Source of the DNA: Rhodoferax sp.
GTDB lineage: Bacteria > Pseudomonadota > Gammaproteobacteria > Burkholderiales > Burkholderiaceae_C
Direction: 5' to 3'
NCBI RefSeq assembly: GCF_023700745.1
Contig: NZ_JAMPYG010000001.1
Coordinates: 62,001 to 126,000 of the forward strand
DNA length: 64,000 nucleotides
In this document: positions 46,175-54,512 of the stretch, piece by piece
Layout of the letters: every line of letters starts with the position of its first letter
Numbering within the stretch: position 1 is the stretch's first letter
Notes under the pieces: generated by a model
Database searches by the model: none
What the model was told of the DNA's origin: nothing
What the model saw: the letters and a program-made list of their open reading frames with translations, nothing else
Made by a program: the position numbers and the translations under genes

Positions 46175-46214
46175 CAAAAAACAGCCGTGCGTGGATGGCC
46201 ATCGCACGGCTGTT
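46175..46214 (-). terminator. Intrinsic terminator after binding-protein gene
   Basis: On the minus strand AACAGCCGTGCG pairs with CGCACGGCTGTT (12 bp) around an 11-base loop, followed by a run of five T. It lies 31 bp past the stop of the gene at 46245-47453. The rest of 46066-46174 shows no clear signal. Confidence 0.88.
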
Positions 46215-46244
46215 CTTCTAGGATAAGGCGTCACGCTTGGTGAC

Positions 46245-47453
46245 TTATTTGCCAGCGATGGGCTTGGCGTTGGCTACGGCTTCGGGATAGACCGTCACCA
46301 ACTTGCCGCCTTGCCATTGCATCAGGTTGGTTGATGCGAACTGGTTCTGGCCGTTTTCTGCAAACTGGAATCCCCATCCGGCCGCACTGGATCCGACCGG
46401 CTTGCGATAGGCCAAAGCCGCTTGGCGGATCTTGTCTTTGTCTGTGGATTTTGCCGTCGCCATGATCTCCAGGAATGCCTTGGCACCGACGTAGTTGACG
46501 AGGCTGTGGCCGGAGCGTGGCTTCGCGCCAAAGCGTTTTTCGTAAGCCGCCACAAACTCTTTCAAGCCGGGTGCTCCGGTCTCTTTCATAGTGATCTGCG
46601 GGAAGTCCACGTTATAGACAGCTTCGATTCCAGTACCCAGGGCTTGCGCAGTTTCCTGCAAGGAATACCCTCCACCGGCACCAACAACGGCGCGGGGCTT
46701 GTAGTCGGCGCTGGCCGCTTGACGGAAGAACAGCAAGGTGTCGTTCTGGTAGGAAGTCTGCAACACCACGTCCGCACCCGACCCTTTGATGCGCAGCACC
46801 AGGGACGACAGGTCAACGCTCTTGGCTGAGTAGGCCTGGCTCTCGACCACGTTCAGGCCCAGGCGCTTGGCCTCTTCCTTTTGAAAGCCGCTGACCAAGG
46901 TTCCGTAAGGGCCGTCTTCGTAGATGATCGCAATCTTCAGGGCTTTCGGGTCGGCTTTGAGCGTGGGCGCGATCACCTTGACGATGGATTCGATGCTGCG
47001 CTCAGCAAAGCTCTTAGCGGTGGAGTTGCTGCGAAACACATACTTCAAGCCACGCCCCGTGATGGTGTCGGCAACGGCGCCCAATTCGAAATAAGGAATA
47101 CCCGCCAATTCGGTTACCTGCGTGGCTGCAGTGGCAACACCAGATGCAAAGCTGCCAAAAATCGCGGACACACCTTCCACCGAGGTCAGTCGACGGGCCT
47201 CTCCGACGGCCTGATTCGCGTCAACCGCATCGGCCTTGACCAAGACAACCTTCTTGCCATCGATTCCGCCAGCAGCGTTTTTTTCATCCACTGCCATTTG
47301 CGTACCGCGGAAGCTCTCGTCTCCGAGTAAGGCCAGTCCGCCGCTGAAGGGGTACAAGGCGCCCAGCTTAATGTCTTGCGCTTGGGTGGGCACAGCAGCC
47401 AAAGCCGTAAGGCAAGCAGCCGCTGTGGCAAGTCGTTTCAATGTCTTGATCAT
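46245..47453 (-). CDS. Branched-chain-amino-acid-type ABC transporter, substrate-binding protein (copy 1)
   Basis: A 402-residue periplasmic binding protein of the LivK type with a Sec signal peptide (about 1-25, ending TQAQD). Core blocks: LGALYPFSGGLALLGDE, SYQNDTLLFFRQA and GRSGHSLVNYV-like region. It has the same length as the protein at 57237-58445 and is nearly superimposable along its whole length, so the two are recent paralogues. It has its own promoter with two LacI-type operators (47480-47491 and 47545-47556) and its own terminator. No permease gene is attached, so it may feed the LivHMGF transporter encoded further right. Confidence 0.9.
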   Translation of the reverse strand: MIKTLKRLATAAACLTALAAVPTQAQDIKLGALYPFSGGLALLGDESFRGTQMAVDEKNAAGGIDGKKVVLVKADAVDANQAVGEARRLTSVEGVSAIFGSFASGVATAATQVTELAGIPYFELGAVADTITGRGLKYVFRSNSTAKSFAERSIESIVKVIAPTLKADPKALKIAIIYEDGPYGTLVSGFQKEEAKRLGLNVVESQAYSAKSVDLSSLVLRIKGSGADVVLQTSYQNDTLLFFRQAASADYKPRAVVGAGGGYSLQETAQALGTGIEAVYNVDFPQITMKETGAPGLKEFVAAYEKRFGAKPRSGHSLVNYVGAKAFLEIMATAKSTDKDKIRQAALAYRKPVGSSAAGWGFQFAENGQNQFASTNLMQWQGGKLVTVYPEAVANAKPIAGK

Positions 47454-47479
47454 TAATGTCTCCTAGTTAGTTGCGTATA

Positions 47480-47491
47480 TGAAGCGCTTCA
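47480..47491. promoter_or_regulatory. LacI-type operator O1, copy 1 promoter
   Basis: TGAAGCGCTTCA, a perfect 12-bp palindrome with central CG, 27 bp before the start codon of the gene at 46245-47453. The partner site begins exactly 65 bp further upstream. Confidence 0.8.
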
Positions 47492-47504
47492 ATTAATATC
47501 AAAA

Positions 47505-47523
47505 AAAATGTCTTAGACATTTT
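47505..47523. repeat. 19-bp inverted repeat between two operators
   Basis: AAAATGTCT and AGACATTTT form perfect 9-bp arms around a single T. It lies close to the midpoint between the two LacI-type operators at 47480 and 47545 and has no equivalent in the matching region at 58489-58541. It overlaps where -35/-10 elements would be. Confidence 0.5.
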
Positions 47524-47544
47524 AAAGACGTATGAATAATAAAC

Positions 47545-47556
47545 TGAAGCGCTTCA
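47545..47556. promoter_or_regulatory. LacI-type operator O2, copy 1 promoter
   Basis: A second perfect TGAAGCGCTTCA, 92 bp upstream of the start codon and 65 bp from O1. The remainder of the 238-bp gap (47557-47691) shows no further clear signal. Confidence 0.8.
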
Positions 47557-47691
47557 TATTTGTGTAATTTTTGGTTCTAAATCACTAGGGGTTTACCCTG
47601 TTTTCCGACATGGAGGCGCACATGGATCAGCGCACGGGTAACACAACTGGTACCACCCGTGCCATGTTGAATTCGCAGGGGAGTGCACGAT

Positions 47692-49296
47692 TCAATCAGC
47701 CCTGCGCTCACCAAGGATCAGATCAGATCCTTTTTCGGCAACCATGATGACGGCACCCTGAATATTGCCTGAGATCATCTTGGGCATCACAGAAGCATCT
47801 ACGATGCGCAACCCTGTCAGCCCTTTCACCCTCAGCTGCGGATCAACCACCGCCTTGTCGTCAGTCCCCATGCGGCAGGTCCCCAGCGGGTGATAAATCG
47901 TCTGGCCATCGTTGCGCGCAAATTCCAGCCAGTCTGCATCTGAATAGACCGCAGCACCCGGATTCATTTCGTGCTCAATGAAGGCCGCCATGGCGGGTTG
48001 TGACATGATGCGGCGCGCCACTTTCATGCTGTTCACAATGCACTGTTGGTCCACCTCGTTGCTCAGAAAATTCGGTTCAATTGACGGCTGATCAAATGGA
48101 TCCGCGGACCGGATGTGTATGCTTCCTACGGATTCGGGCCGCAGTTGGGACACACCGATCGTCATGCCGGGCGCGCGGTCCAGTATCCGTTCAGCGGCAT
48201 TGGCGTAGCTGGCGTGCACCATGAAATACTGGGCATCGGGCGACGGCAAGTCGGCACGGGTTTTGACGAAGCCGTGCACCAAGCCTGTCCCCAGGGTCAA
48301 GATGCCTTTGCGTGTGGTGTAATACTTGGCAACCTCGCGCATCAAACGCCAGCCACGGGCCATTTCGTTTAGCGTGACGGTGTTCTTTACGCGCCAGTTC
48401 ATTCGCGTGGCGAAGTGGTCGATGTAGTTTTCGCCTACACCCGCCAAAGCATGCTTGACAGAAATCCCCAACGACTGAAGATGTTCAGGCCGTCCGATGC
48501 CTGACAGCTCAAGAATTTGCGGTGTTTGAATCGCACCAGCCGCCATGATGACCTCGATCGAGGTCGCCACGGTGACGTCGCGTCCCTCGCGTCGGTAGGT
48601 GACGCCAGTACAACGTTGCCCTTGCAATTCAAGGCGAAGTACATGGGCGCCGGTCTGGACCACCAGATTTGGCCTGGATCGCGCTGGCTTGAGGTACGCA
48701 TCGTAGGCACTGCAGCGTTGACCGTTGCGCTGGTGAGCCTGGTAGTAACCAAAACCCTCCTGACTGCTTGAGTTGTAGTCCGCATTGAAAACTTGGCCGT
48801 CCTGCACTGCGGCTTTCAAAAATGCGCTGGAGATCGGAAAACGTTCGTGCACTTGCTCGATATGAAACGGCCCCGACTTGCCGCGTGTTGCATCTCCGGG
48901 CTGGTAGTTTTCCAGTCGTCGGAAATAAGGCTCTACATCTGTATAACCCCAGCCTGTGGCACCTGCAGCTGCCCAGGCGTCGTAGTCAGTGGGCTGACCT
49001 CGGACGTAAATCATGCCGTTGATCAAGCTGGATCCGCCAAGCCCCTTGCCTCGCGGTACGGAAATGGCGCGTCCCTTGGTATTCGCTTCCGGCGTAGTTT
49101 TGAAGAGCCAGTTGTACTTCTTGTTGGTAAGCAGTTTGCTAAACCCGGCGGGAATCGGGATCCACATGCTGGTGGGCTCACCACCTGCTTCGAGCACTAG
49201 CACACGGTGCTTGCCAGAGGCGGACAAGCGGTCGGCCAGCACGCAGCCTGCGGCTCCACCACCCACAATGACGTAGTCAAAAGTTTCCATATTCAT
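47692..49296 (-). CDS. GMC family FAD-dependent oxidoreductase
   Basis: A 534-residue flavoprotein like choline dehydrogenase and long-chain alcohol dehydrogenases. FAD motif VGGGAAGCVLADRL is near residue 10, GMC signature 1 in GKGLGGSSLINGMIYVRG (about 80), and the C-terminal active-site block YHPLGTCRMG with His. ATG 49296 is used (GGAA 5 bp ahead); 49290 is possible. It is the last gene of the liv-catabolic operon, 31 bp after the FAD oxidase gene. Probably oxidises a primary alcohol to aldehyde. Confidence 0.9.
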   Translation of the reverse strand: MNMETFDYVIVGGGAAGCVLADRLSASGKHRVLVLEAGGEPTSMWIPIPAGFSKLLTNKKYNWLFKTTPEANTKGRAISVPRGKGLGGSSLINGMIYVRGQPTDYDAWAAAGATGWGYTDVEPYFRRLENYQPGDATRGKSGPFHIEQVHERFPISSAFLKAAVQDGQVFNADYNSSSQEGFGYYQAHQRNGQRCSAYDAYLKPARSRPNLVVQTGAHVLRLELQGQRCTGVTYRREGRDVTVATSIEVIMAAGAIQTPQILELSGIGRPEHLQSLGISVKHALAGVGENYIDHFATRMNWRVKNTVTLNEMARGWRLMREVAKYYTTRKGILTLGTGLVHGFVKTRADLPSPDAQYFMVHASYANAAERILDRAPGMTIGVSQLRPESVGSIHIRSADPFDQPSIEPNFLSNEVDQQCIVNSMKVARRIMSQPAMAAFIEHEMNPGAAVYSDADWLEFARNDGQTIYHPLGTCRMGTDDKAVVDPQLRVKGLTGLRIVDASVMPKMISGNIQGAVIMVAEKGSDLILGERRAD

Positions 49297-49327
49297 CTCA
49301 ATTCCATCAAAGATAAATCCCATGGGA

Positions 49328-50716
49328 TCAACGAAGGGCGAGCACCTTGCCCGGATTCAAAAGGTTCTGGGGGTCCAGTGCGTTCTTGATGCGTCGTGCG
49401 ATGGCCAATTCGATCGGTGAGCGACAGCGCATGAGTTCATCCACCCGGTATTGCCCGATTCCGTGTTCTGCCGAAATGCTGCCGCCGAAATAGACCACGA
49501 CGTCGTGCACCAGGCGATTGAGCGCTGCGGCGTCCAGCGACGCCGGAACAATCACGTTGTAGTGCAGGTTGCCGTCACCGGCATGGCCGAATGTGTTGAT
49601 CCGGGTACCAGGGAAGGTACGCATCACGGCCTCGTCGGCCGTCCGCAGAAAGTCCGGAATCGAGGAGATGGGCACCGATACATCGTGCTTGATCGAACGC
49701 CCTTCGCGGCCTTCGGCCTCGGTGATCGATTCGCGCAAGGCCCACAGATCCGCTTCTTGCTGCTGTGACTCCGCTACAACACCGTCGTTGGCCATCTCTT
49801 TTTTGAGCACATCACCCAGCAATGATTCGGTGGCGTCCCGCAGTCTGGGTAACGAGGAACTGGCTTCCAGGAGCACGTACCAGGCAGCGGCATCCAATGG
49901 CACTTTGAGCTGCCGATGCCGGGTAACCAGCTCCAGGGCTGAACCTGACATCAACTCAAAACCCGTGAGGGTTTCGCCGATGGCACCTCGGGCTGCGCAG
50001 AGCACCTGCAGCGCAGCCGCAGGTGAGGGCACGGCAAGCAACGCGGTTACCCGGTGCCGTGGTTTGGGTGTCAGTTGCAGGACCGCGGCTGTGATGATAC
50101 CCAGCGTGCCTTCGCTGCCGATGAACCACTGCTTCCAGTCGTAGCCCGCGTTGTCTTTGCGCAAGCGGCGCAGACCATTGATGATCTGACCCTCTGATGT
50201 GACAACCTCCAGGCCCAGGATTCGGGATCGGGCCATGCCATAACGCAGCACGTTAGTTCCCCCCGCGTTGGTAGAAACAATGCCTCCGATTTGTGCAGAA
50301 CCCTCTGCGGCAAGCGTGATCGGCAGCAGCAGGCCCTTGTCATCCACGGCTTCCTGCGCGGTCTGAAGAATGCAACCGCCTTCCACTTCGATGGTCTCGC
50401 CAATCACATCAATGTTGCGGATGGCATTCATTTTGGCCAGCGACAGCACCACTTGGTGACCGGAATCATCGGGCGTCGCGCCGCCCGACAAGCCTGTGTT
50501 TCCACCGTGCGGGACCACAGGGACACCCGCCGCAGCGCACAGGCGCATCACTTCGGCCACTTCATGAGTAGTGTGGGGCAATACGACACAGCAGGGACGA
50601 CCTTTGAACATGTGTCGCCAGTCATGGCCATAGGGGACCAGATCGGTTTCGTCGGAAAGCACGCCGCGCTCACCAACCACTTGACGCAGGGCGAATGCCA
50701 ACTCATCACGACGCAT
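49328..50716 (-). CDS. FAD-binding oxidoreductase, GlcD / D-2-hydroxyacid dehydrogenase type
   Basis: A 462-residue flavoprotein with an FAD_binding_4 domain (PVVPHGGNTGLSGGA, about 65-80) and a FAD-oxidase C-terminal domain (HAGDGNLHYNVIVP, about 370; late SAEHGIGQYR). Family members oxidise D-lactate, glycolate or D-2-hydroxyglutarate. ATG 50716 is chosen since AAGGTG lies 6 bp before it; this gives an 11-bp overlap with the AroE-like gene. Substrate here is unknown; a 2-hydroxyacid intermediate of the pathway is likely. Confidence 0.9.
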   Translation of the reverse strand: MRRDELAFALRQVVGERGVLSDETDLVPYGHDWRHMFKGRPCCVVLPHTTHEVAEVMRLCAAAGVPVVPHGGNTGLSGGATPDDSGHQVVLSLAKMNAIRNIDVIGETIEVEGGCILQTAQEAVDDKGLLLPITLAAEGSAQIGGIVSTNAGGTNVLRYGMARSRILGLEVVTSEGQIINGLRRLRKDNAGYDWKQWFIGSEGTLGIITAAVLQLTPKPRHRVTALLAVPSPAAALQVLCAARGAIGETLTGFELMSGSALELVTRHRQLKVPLDAAAWYVLLEASSSLPRLRDATESLLGDVLKKEMANDGVVAESQQQEADLWALRESITEAEGREGRSIKHDVSVPISSIPDFLRTADEAVMRTFPGTRINTFGHAGDGNLHYNVIVPASLDAAALNRLVHDVVVYFGGSISAEHGIGQYRVDELMRCRSPIELAIARRIKNALDPQNLLNPGKVLALR

Positions 50717-51527
50717 GGTCGACACCTTTTGTGTGGGCATGGCGCATGAAACTCGCCATCAAGGCAATCTGACTGATCAACATGGGAGCGCCATAGTGGA
50801 CGCGGCAGCCACTGGACTGGGCGGCTTTGAGTAATGCCGTTTCAGCAGGCTGCATGATGATTTCCGCCACCACCTGGTGCGCTTGCAAGCGCGAAACATC
50901 CAGCGGCAGCGCGTCTTCAGCGGCCAAGCCCAATGAGGTCCCGTTGACCACCAGATCATGGCCGGAAGGATCGTCGGTTCCGACAAGCAACTCTAAATGG
51001 GGTGCCACAGAGTGAATGCGCGCAAACAGCTGATGAACTTTTTCGCTGGTGCGGTTGGCGACCGTCAGGCGACTCACGCCTGCCCTAGCCAGGGCAAAGG
51101 CAATGGCGCTGGCGGCGCCACCGGCCCCTGCCAGATACGCGCTACGACCTGCCGGTTCAATGCCCGCTTGGCGCAGTCCTGCAACAAATCCCTCACCATC
51201 CAGTATGGTCCCGATCAACTTGCCTGTGGTCGTTCGGTGGACCACGTTGACAGCGCCGACGAGTCTTGCGTCTGCAGTCACTTCGTCGCACAAGGCGACC
51301 ATGGCGGTCTTGTGCGGAACCGTGACCACGCACCCGGCCAGGTTGTGCATGGCACGAAGGCCGCTGACAGCAGCTTGCAGGCCATCTGCTTTGACGTGAA
51401 TGGGGACCATCACGCCGTCGAATCCTTCTGCCTCGAAATAGCTGTTGATCCGCTGGGGTGTTTTAACGTGATGAATCGGATCCGCCAGGATCCCGAAGAC
51501 TTGGGTGTTTCCAGTAATGACTTGCAT
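50706..51527 (-). CDS. Shikimate/quinate dehydrogenase family protein (AroE-like)
   Basis: A 273-residue AroE-fold oxidoreductase. Substrate-binding N-terminal block includes the VTVPHK motif (about residue 68, with the catalytic Lys); the Rossmann motif GAGGAASAIAFAL is near 130. It lacks the SxS substrate triad near the start (HHVKTPQRIN instead of S-x-SPxxHN), so it is probably not the housekeeping AroE and may act on another alicyclic or hydroxy acid. It sits 3 bp after the aldehyde dehydrogenase gene. Confidence 0.85.
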   Translation of the reverse strand: MQVITGNTQVFGILADPIHHVKTPQRINSYFEAEGFDGVMVPIHVKADGLQAAVSGLRAMHNLAGCVVTVPHKTAMVALCDEVTADARLVGAVNVVHRTTTGKLIGTILDGEGFVAGLRQAGIEPAGRSAYLAGAGGAASAIAFALARAGVSRLTVANRTSEKVHQLFARIHSVAPHLELLVGTDDPSGHDLVVNGTSLGLAAEDALPLDVSRLQAHQVVAEIIMQPAETALLKAAQSSGCRVHYGAPMLISQIALMASFMRHAHTKGVDHAS

Positions 51528-51530
51528 GAC

Positions 51531-52976
51531 TCAGGCCAGGGTGTAGGCAGTTTTGACCGCTGTGTAGAACTCGCGCGCATAAGTGCCTTGTTCGCGGGAA
51601 CCATGACTTGAAGCTTTGCGGCCGCCAAACGGCGCGTGGTAATCGACCCCCGCGGTAGGCACATTGACCATCACCATGCCCGCAGCCGAGCGGCGTTTGA
51701 AATCTGTCGCATGCTTGAGGGACGTGGTGCAGATGCCTGAGGACAGACCAAAGTCGGTGTCATTGGCCATCGAGACGGCCTCCTCGTAATCTTTGGCACG
51801 AATCACAGAAGCTACCGGTCCAAACACCTCCTCCTGGTTAATACGCATGTGGTTTTGCGTCTCGGTGATTAGAGCGGGTGACAGGTAAAACCCAGGGGTT
51901 TCGCGCACCAGAAGTTCGCCGCCCGCGAACAAGCGTCCCCCCTCTTTAGTGCCCAACTCGATGTAATGCAGGTCCTGGTCCAGCTGGTCCTGTGAAGCGA
52001 CCGGACCGATGTCGGTGCCAGCTTTGAGCGCGTGATCGACTTTGAGCGATGCCATGCGTTGGGCCATTGCCGCCACAAACGCATCATGAATACCGTCTTC
52101 AACAATGAGCCGACTGGAGCCCGTACACCGCTGCCCGGTGGAAAAAAACGATCCGTTGATGGCCACCAACACAGCCTGTTCCAGGTCTGCGTCATTCAAG
52201 ATAACCAGCGGGTTCTTGCCACCCATTTCCAGCTGAACCTTGGCACCACGCTCCATACAAGTGATGCCAATGGCGCGACCCGTCTGTACGGAACCGGTGA
52301 AGGTGATGGCTCGCACTTTGCGCGAGGTCGCCAGCGTCTGTCCCACCTTGGAACCCGGACCCATCACCAGATTGAATGCACCTTCAGGTAACTGCCCGGC
52401 GCGGACAATGATTTCCGAGAGCGCCCAGGCGCTGCCCGGGACCAGATCGGCCGGCTTGAAGACCACAGCATTGCCGAACGCCAGCGCGGGTGCAATCTTC
52501 CAGGCCGGGATGGCAATAGGGAAGTTCCAGGGTGTGATGATGCCCACCACCCCTTCAGGCTCGCGGGTCACCTCCACATCCACGCCAGCGCGAATGGACG
52601 GTAGCTTTTCCCCGCCCAGGCGCAAGGCTTCACCCGCGAAGAACTTGAAAACCCTGCCTGCCCGAACCACCTCGCCCACACCCTCGGGTAGGGTCTTGCC
52701 TTCTTCGCGTGACAGCAGTAAACCCAGCTCGTCCCGGCGGTCGAGAATTTCCGTGCCGATCCTGTCCAGCGCGTCGGAGCGTTGCTCTGCGGTAGACTGG
52801 CCCCACCGCTTTTGCCCTTCAAACGCCGCGTTGATCGCCTGCTCAGCCTGTGCCGCGTCCGCGCGGGCGTATTCCCCAATCACGTCGTTGGTGTCCGAAG
52901 GGTTGAGGTTCAACCCGACGGTGACCCCTTCTACCCATGCGCCAGCAATAAAATTTTTGTGCAGCTTGGTACTCAT
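51531..52976 (-). CDS. NAD(P)-dependent aldehyde dehydrogenase
   Basis: A 481-residue ALDH. Catalytic residues: Glu in LEMGGKNPL (about 255) and Cys in GQRCTGSSRLI (about 289); the cofactor site is TPWNFPIAIPAWKIAPAL. Resemblance is to 2-oxoglutaric (alpha-ketoglutaric) semialdehyde and succinic-type dehydrogenases, such as those ending sugar-acid and hydroxyproline routes. It is the fifth gene of the operon, 32 bp after the SDR. Confidence 0.9.
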   Translation of the reverse strand: MSTKLHKNFIAGAWVEGVTVGLNLNPSDTNDVIGEYARADAAQAEQAINAAFEGQKRWGQSTAEQRSDALDRIGTEILDRRDELGLLLSREEGKTLPEGVGEVVRAGRVFKFFAGEALRLGGEKLPSIRAGVDVEVTREPEGVVGIITPWNFPIAIPAWKIAPALAFGNAVVFKPADLVPGSAWALSEIIVRAGQLPEGAFNLVMGPGSKVGQTLATSRKVRAITFTGSVQTGRAIGITCMERGAKVQLEMGGKNPLVILNDADLEQAVLVAINGSFFSTGQRCTGSSRLIVEDGIHDAFVAAMAQRMASLKVDHALKAGTDIGPVASQDQLDQDLHYIELGTKEGGRLFAGGELLVRETPGFYLSPALITETQNHMRINQEEVFGPVASVIRAKDYEEAVSMANDTDFGLSSGICTTSLKHATDFKRRSAAGMVMVNVPTAGVDYHAPFGGRKASSHGSREQGTYAREFYTAVKTAYTLA

Positions 52977-53008
52977 GATGTGTATTTCTCTCAGTCAAAT
53001 AATTGGAT

Positions 53009-53782
53009 TCAGGTCATCAACCAGCCACCGGCGACATCGATGACCTGTCCGGTGATGAAGTTGGAATGTTCGGAGGTCAGGAACAGGCAGGCATCGGCCA
53101 CCTCGACAGGTTTTCCGAGGCGCCGCAAGGGCGTCACGGCAATAACAGCTTCGTTTGCCTCCACGGGTGCGCCTGCGACCATGGGTGTGTCGATACGTCC
53201 AGGCGCCAAGGCATTCACCGTGATGCCATAGGGCCCCAGTTCTCCCGCCAGATGCCGGGTCATGCCGATCAGCGCCGCCTTGGTGGTGCTGTAGTGCGCA
53301 GCAACGATGTCCAGATAAGCCTTGCCTGCCACTGAGGACATGTTGACGATCCGGCCAAAGCGCCGCTCCACCATGCCCGGTGCCAGCAGCCGGGTAAAGT
53401 GGAAAACGCTGTTCAGATTGACATCCATCACCTGCTGCCACTCCGCCGAGTCCATTTGCCAGATGGGGGCTGGCAGGCCCTGGTGCTTGGGTGAGATCCC
53501 GGCGTTGTTGACAACGGTATCGATGGGCCCCAAAGCGGCCTCGATGCTGCGACAGGCGCGCTCGCAGTCATCAAACCGCCCCACATCCGCGGCGACAAAG
53601 TGAACCTTGTGTCCCATCCCGGCCAGGCGGGACGCCAGCGCACCCGCGTTGTCCGGCGAGCAGTCCACGATGCCGACGGCGGCTCCCTGCAGAACATATT
53701 GCTCCGTGATCGCTGTGCCGAGACCACCACCGCCACCCGTTACCAAGACCACCCGGTCCTTGTGTGTCTGTGTTTCGTCCAT
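53009..53782 (-). CDS. Short-chain dehydrogenase/reductase (SDR)
   Basis: A 257-residue classical SDR: cofactor loop TGGGGGLGTAI (about 17), NNAG (about 95), catalytic Ser in VNMSSVAG and the YSTTK motif (about 160). ATG 53782 follows AAGGGGA at a good distance. It lies 25 bp downstream of livF. It may act on a hydroxyl group of the imported compound; Asp at the end of the second strand (VGIVDCS) suggests NAD(H) rather than NADP(H). Confidence 0.9.
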   Translation of the reverse strand: MDETQTHKDRVVLVTGGGGGLGTAITEQYVLQGAAVGIVDCSPDNAGALASRLAGMGHKVHFVAADVGRFDDCERACRSIEAALGPIDTVVNNAGISPKHQGLPAPIWQMDSAEWQQVMDVNLNSVFHFTRLLAPGMVERRFGRIVNMSSVAGKAYLDIVAAHYSTTKAALIGMTRHLAGELGPYGITVNALAPGRIDTPMVAGAPVEANEAVIAVTPLRRLGKPVEVADACLFLTSEHSNFITGQVIDVAGGWLMT

Positions 53783-53807
53783 GTCAATCCCCTTGGCCGT
53801 GCCCTTG

Positions 53808-54512
53808 TTAATGCCCGAGGTACGCGCGGCGCACATGTGGGTTGTCCAACAATTCTTTGCCCGTACCGCTGAGCGTGATGCACCCGTTTTCAAGGACGTA
53901 TCCCCGGTCGGCAATCTGCAAGGTGTGAAAAACGTTCTGCTCTACCAGCAAGACGGTTGTTCCCTTGTCTGCCACAGTCCGAATTACCTCAAACATCTGA
54001 TCCACCAGGAGGGGCGAGAGTCCCAGGGAAGGCTCATCAAAGACGAGTAGTCGTGGGTCCGCCATCATTCCACGCGCGATGGCCACCATTTGCTGCTCGC
54101 CCCCCGACAGTGAGCCTGCCAATTGATTCAGGCGCTCTTTCAAACGGGGGAATATGGCCAGCACGCTCTCCAGGCGCTCCTTGTGGAGCTTGCGGGCTGA
54201 AGGCTTGTAGGCCCCCATCAACAGGTTTTCCTCAATCGTGAAGAAAGGGAACAGCTGCCTACCTTCGGGGATCATCGTGATGCCCAGTTCAACGATTTCG
54301 TGAGGCGCATGTGCGGTGAGCTCAATGCTGTCGAACACGATACTGCCGCTGCGCGCTTTCACAATGCCGCATAAGGTTTTAAGTGTGGTCGTCTTGCCGG
54401 CCCCGTTGGCGCCGACCAGGGTGACCACCTCACCGACGTGTACCTCAATCGACACACCTTGCAGGACTTCACTTTTGCCGTAGCCGGCCTTCACATCATT
54501 TAGTTTCAGCAT
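53808..54512 (-). CDS. livF: Branched-chain-type ABC transporter ATP-binding protein
   Basis: A 234-residue LivF-type ATPase with Walker A GANGAGKTT, signature LSGGEQQMV and Walker B LLVFDEPS. It lacks the extra C-terminal region of LivG, as expected. It overlaps the fused livM-livG gene by 17 bp. Confidence 0.9.
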   Translation of the reverse strand: MLKLNDVKAGYGKSEVLQGVSIEVHVGEVVTLVGANGAGKTTTLKTLCGIVKARSGSIVFDSIELTAHAPHEIVELGITMIPEGRQLFPFFTIEENLLMGAYKPSARKLHKERLESVLAIFPRLKERLNQLAGSLSGGEQQMVAIARGMMADPRLLVFDEPSLGLSPLLVDQMFEVIRTVADKGTTVLLVEQNVFHTLQIADRGYVLENGCITLSGTGKELLDNPHVRRAYLGH

